From Biformimicrobium ophioploci (GTDB taxonomy: Bacteria; Pseudomonadota; Gammaproteobacteria; Pseudomonadales; Cellvibrionaceae): a stretch of 64,000 bases of DNA. Numbering within the stretch: the stretch's first letter is position 1; every line of letters starts with the position of its first letter. This document shows, piece after piece, positions 63,510-64,000 of the stretch. A program made the translations under genes and the position numbers. The stretch covers positions 310,001 to 374,000 of the forward strand of contig NZ_BSYJ01000003.1 in NCBI RefSeq assembly GCF_030270605.1, written 5' to 3'. The notes below the pieces were generated by a model, which saw only the letters and a program-made list of their open reading frames with translations, was not told the DNA's origin and made no database searches.

Positions 63510-64000
63510 TAGATCGCCCCCTTATCCAGTTGCTCTGAAAGCCAGCTGGCGTTCCGCATTGCCAGGGTCATGATGGTCAGGGTGCAGTTCTTGTGTGGAT
63601 TGGAGGCGAATACACCGGCGTCCATCACAAACAGGTTGTTGCAGTCCCAGGTCTGTCCGTACTGGTTGGTGACAGAATCTTCCGGTGAAGAGCCCATTCG
63701 AGTGGAGCCCACTTCGTGGATGATTTCGCCCCCTTTCTTGATAGCCTCTTCTGGTGAAGGCATGGAGTCAACCTCGACGCCCATGTTGTTGAGAATGGCC
63801 CTGATGGTTTTCAGGCCATGTTCTACCTGATTCAACTCCTGTTCGGACCATTTCCAGTGAAACCTGGCCACGGGGATGCCCCATTTGTCTTTCACCTTCT
63901 CGTCAATTTCCATAAAGCAGTCTTTGTTCGGCACCATTTCGCCGCGCAGCGAGAAACCCACTTGCGCGCCGTAATCGTGCTTGGCCTGCTTTTTCAATTC
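63509..64000 (-). CDS. GMC-family flavoprotein oxidoreductase, C-terminal part (truncated by window edge)
   Basis: Only the last ~163 residues are present, as the frame is open to base 64000. The C-terminal GMC signature is clear: HEVGSTRMGSSPEDSV, then NLFVMDAGVFASNPHKNCTLTIMTLA, with the catalytic His/Asn pair expected in VGSTRMG-preceding His and NPHKN. This is the pattern of gluconate/sorbitol/2-ketogluconate-type dehydrogenases and not of fungal oxidases. It is probably the large catalytic subunit for the subunit-3-like protein, which starts in its stop codon (TAATG). Confidence 0.88.
   Translation of the reverse strand, partial: ELKKQAKHDYGAQVGFSLRGEMVPNKDCFMEIDEKVKDKWGIPVARFHWKWSEQELNQVEHGLKTIRAILNNMGVEVDSMPSPEEAIKKGGEIIHEVGSTRMGSSPEDSVTNQYGQTWDCNNLFVMDAGVFASNPHKNCTLTIMTLAMRNASWLSEQLDKGAI

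Overview
The window is about 64 kb of GC-rich, tightly packed chromosome from a gammaproteobacterium. The TCA operon layout (gltA divergent from sdhCDAB-sucAB-lpd-sucCD), the mlaA-rssB-rssC-tal-dusA neighbourhood known from Pseudomonas, and marine-type accessory genes (a formylglycine sulfatase, a propeller amidohydrolase, many efflux systems) suggest a marine Cellvibrionales organism such as Microbulbifer. That placement is an inference from gene content; no 16S rRNA is present. No CRISPR array, insertion sequence, transposase, integrase or phage module was seen.

Region by region: 1-1497 is the C-terminal end of the helicase HrpA. 1758-3912 is a cassette for a modified copper-binding peptide: a secreted precursor with eight EGKCG motifs (HvfA type), a DUF692/MNIO maturase and its DUF2063 partner. 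4175-9877 carries an MlaA lipid-transport protein with long acidic tails, the RssB/RssC pair of the general-stress pathway, a TerB-like protein, transaldolase and DusA. 10205-13571 is a reverse-strand cassette for glycerophosphodiester use (FGGY kinase, GDPD phosphodiesterase, GlpD-like dehydrogenase). 13664-19050 is an alpha-class (CS1/CFA-I-like) chaperone-usher fimbria whose chaperone sits on the opposite strand from pilin, usher and tip. gltX and a tRNA-Ala(GGC) with a near-consensus stable-RNA promoter follow.

Downstream of the tRNA, 21126-25972 looks like an accessory patch. It holds a repeat of the tRNA 3' end, a secreted DJ-1-like protein, a hydrolase remnant, an OmpR/kinase pair, a NodB-type deacetylase and a histidine-rich duplicated metal-binding protein. 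Two efflux systems come next: an RND pump with adaptor on the reverse strand, and a MacAB-like ABC system with two FtsX-type permeases on the forward strand. After them come rdgC, a CNT nucleoside transporter with uridine kinase, the sulfatase and the 1113-residue propeller amidohydrolase.

43998-57078 is the TCA block. gltA and sdhC are divergent across 605 bp that holds a good promoter in each direction and a PsrA-like palindrome. The block is followed by a small Spy-like periplasmic protein and a DEAD-box helicase. The last 4.3 kb (59722 to the edge, reverse strand) is a tightly coupled exported oxidoreductase cluster: GMC flavoprotein, gluconate-dehydrogenase subunit-3-like lipoprotein, cytochrome c lipoprotein, an aldonolactone-oxidase-type FAD enzyme and a PLP enzyme, three of them with twin-arginine-like leaders.

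The most interesting loci are the EGKCG peptide cassette, the exported oxidoreductase cluster, the rearranged fimbrial locus, the tRNA-Ala-linked patch, and the candidate PsrA and OmpR-family sites.
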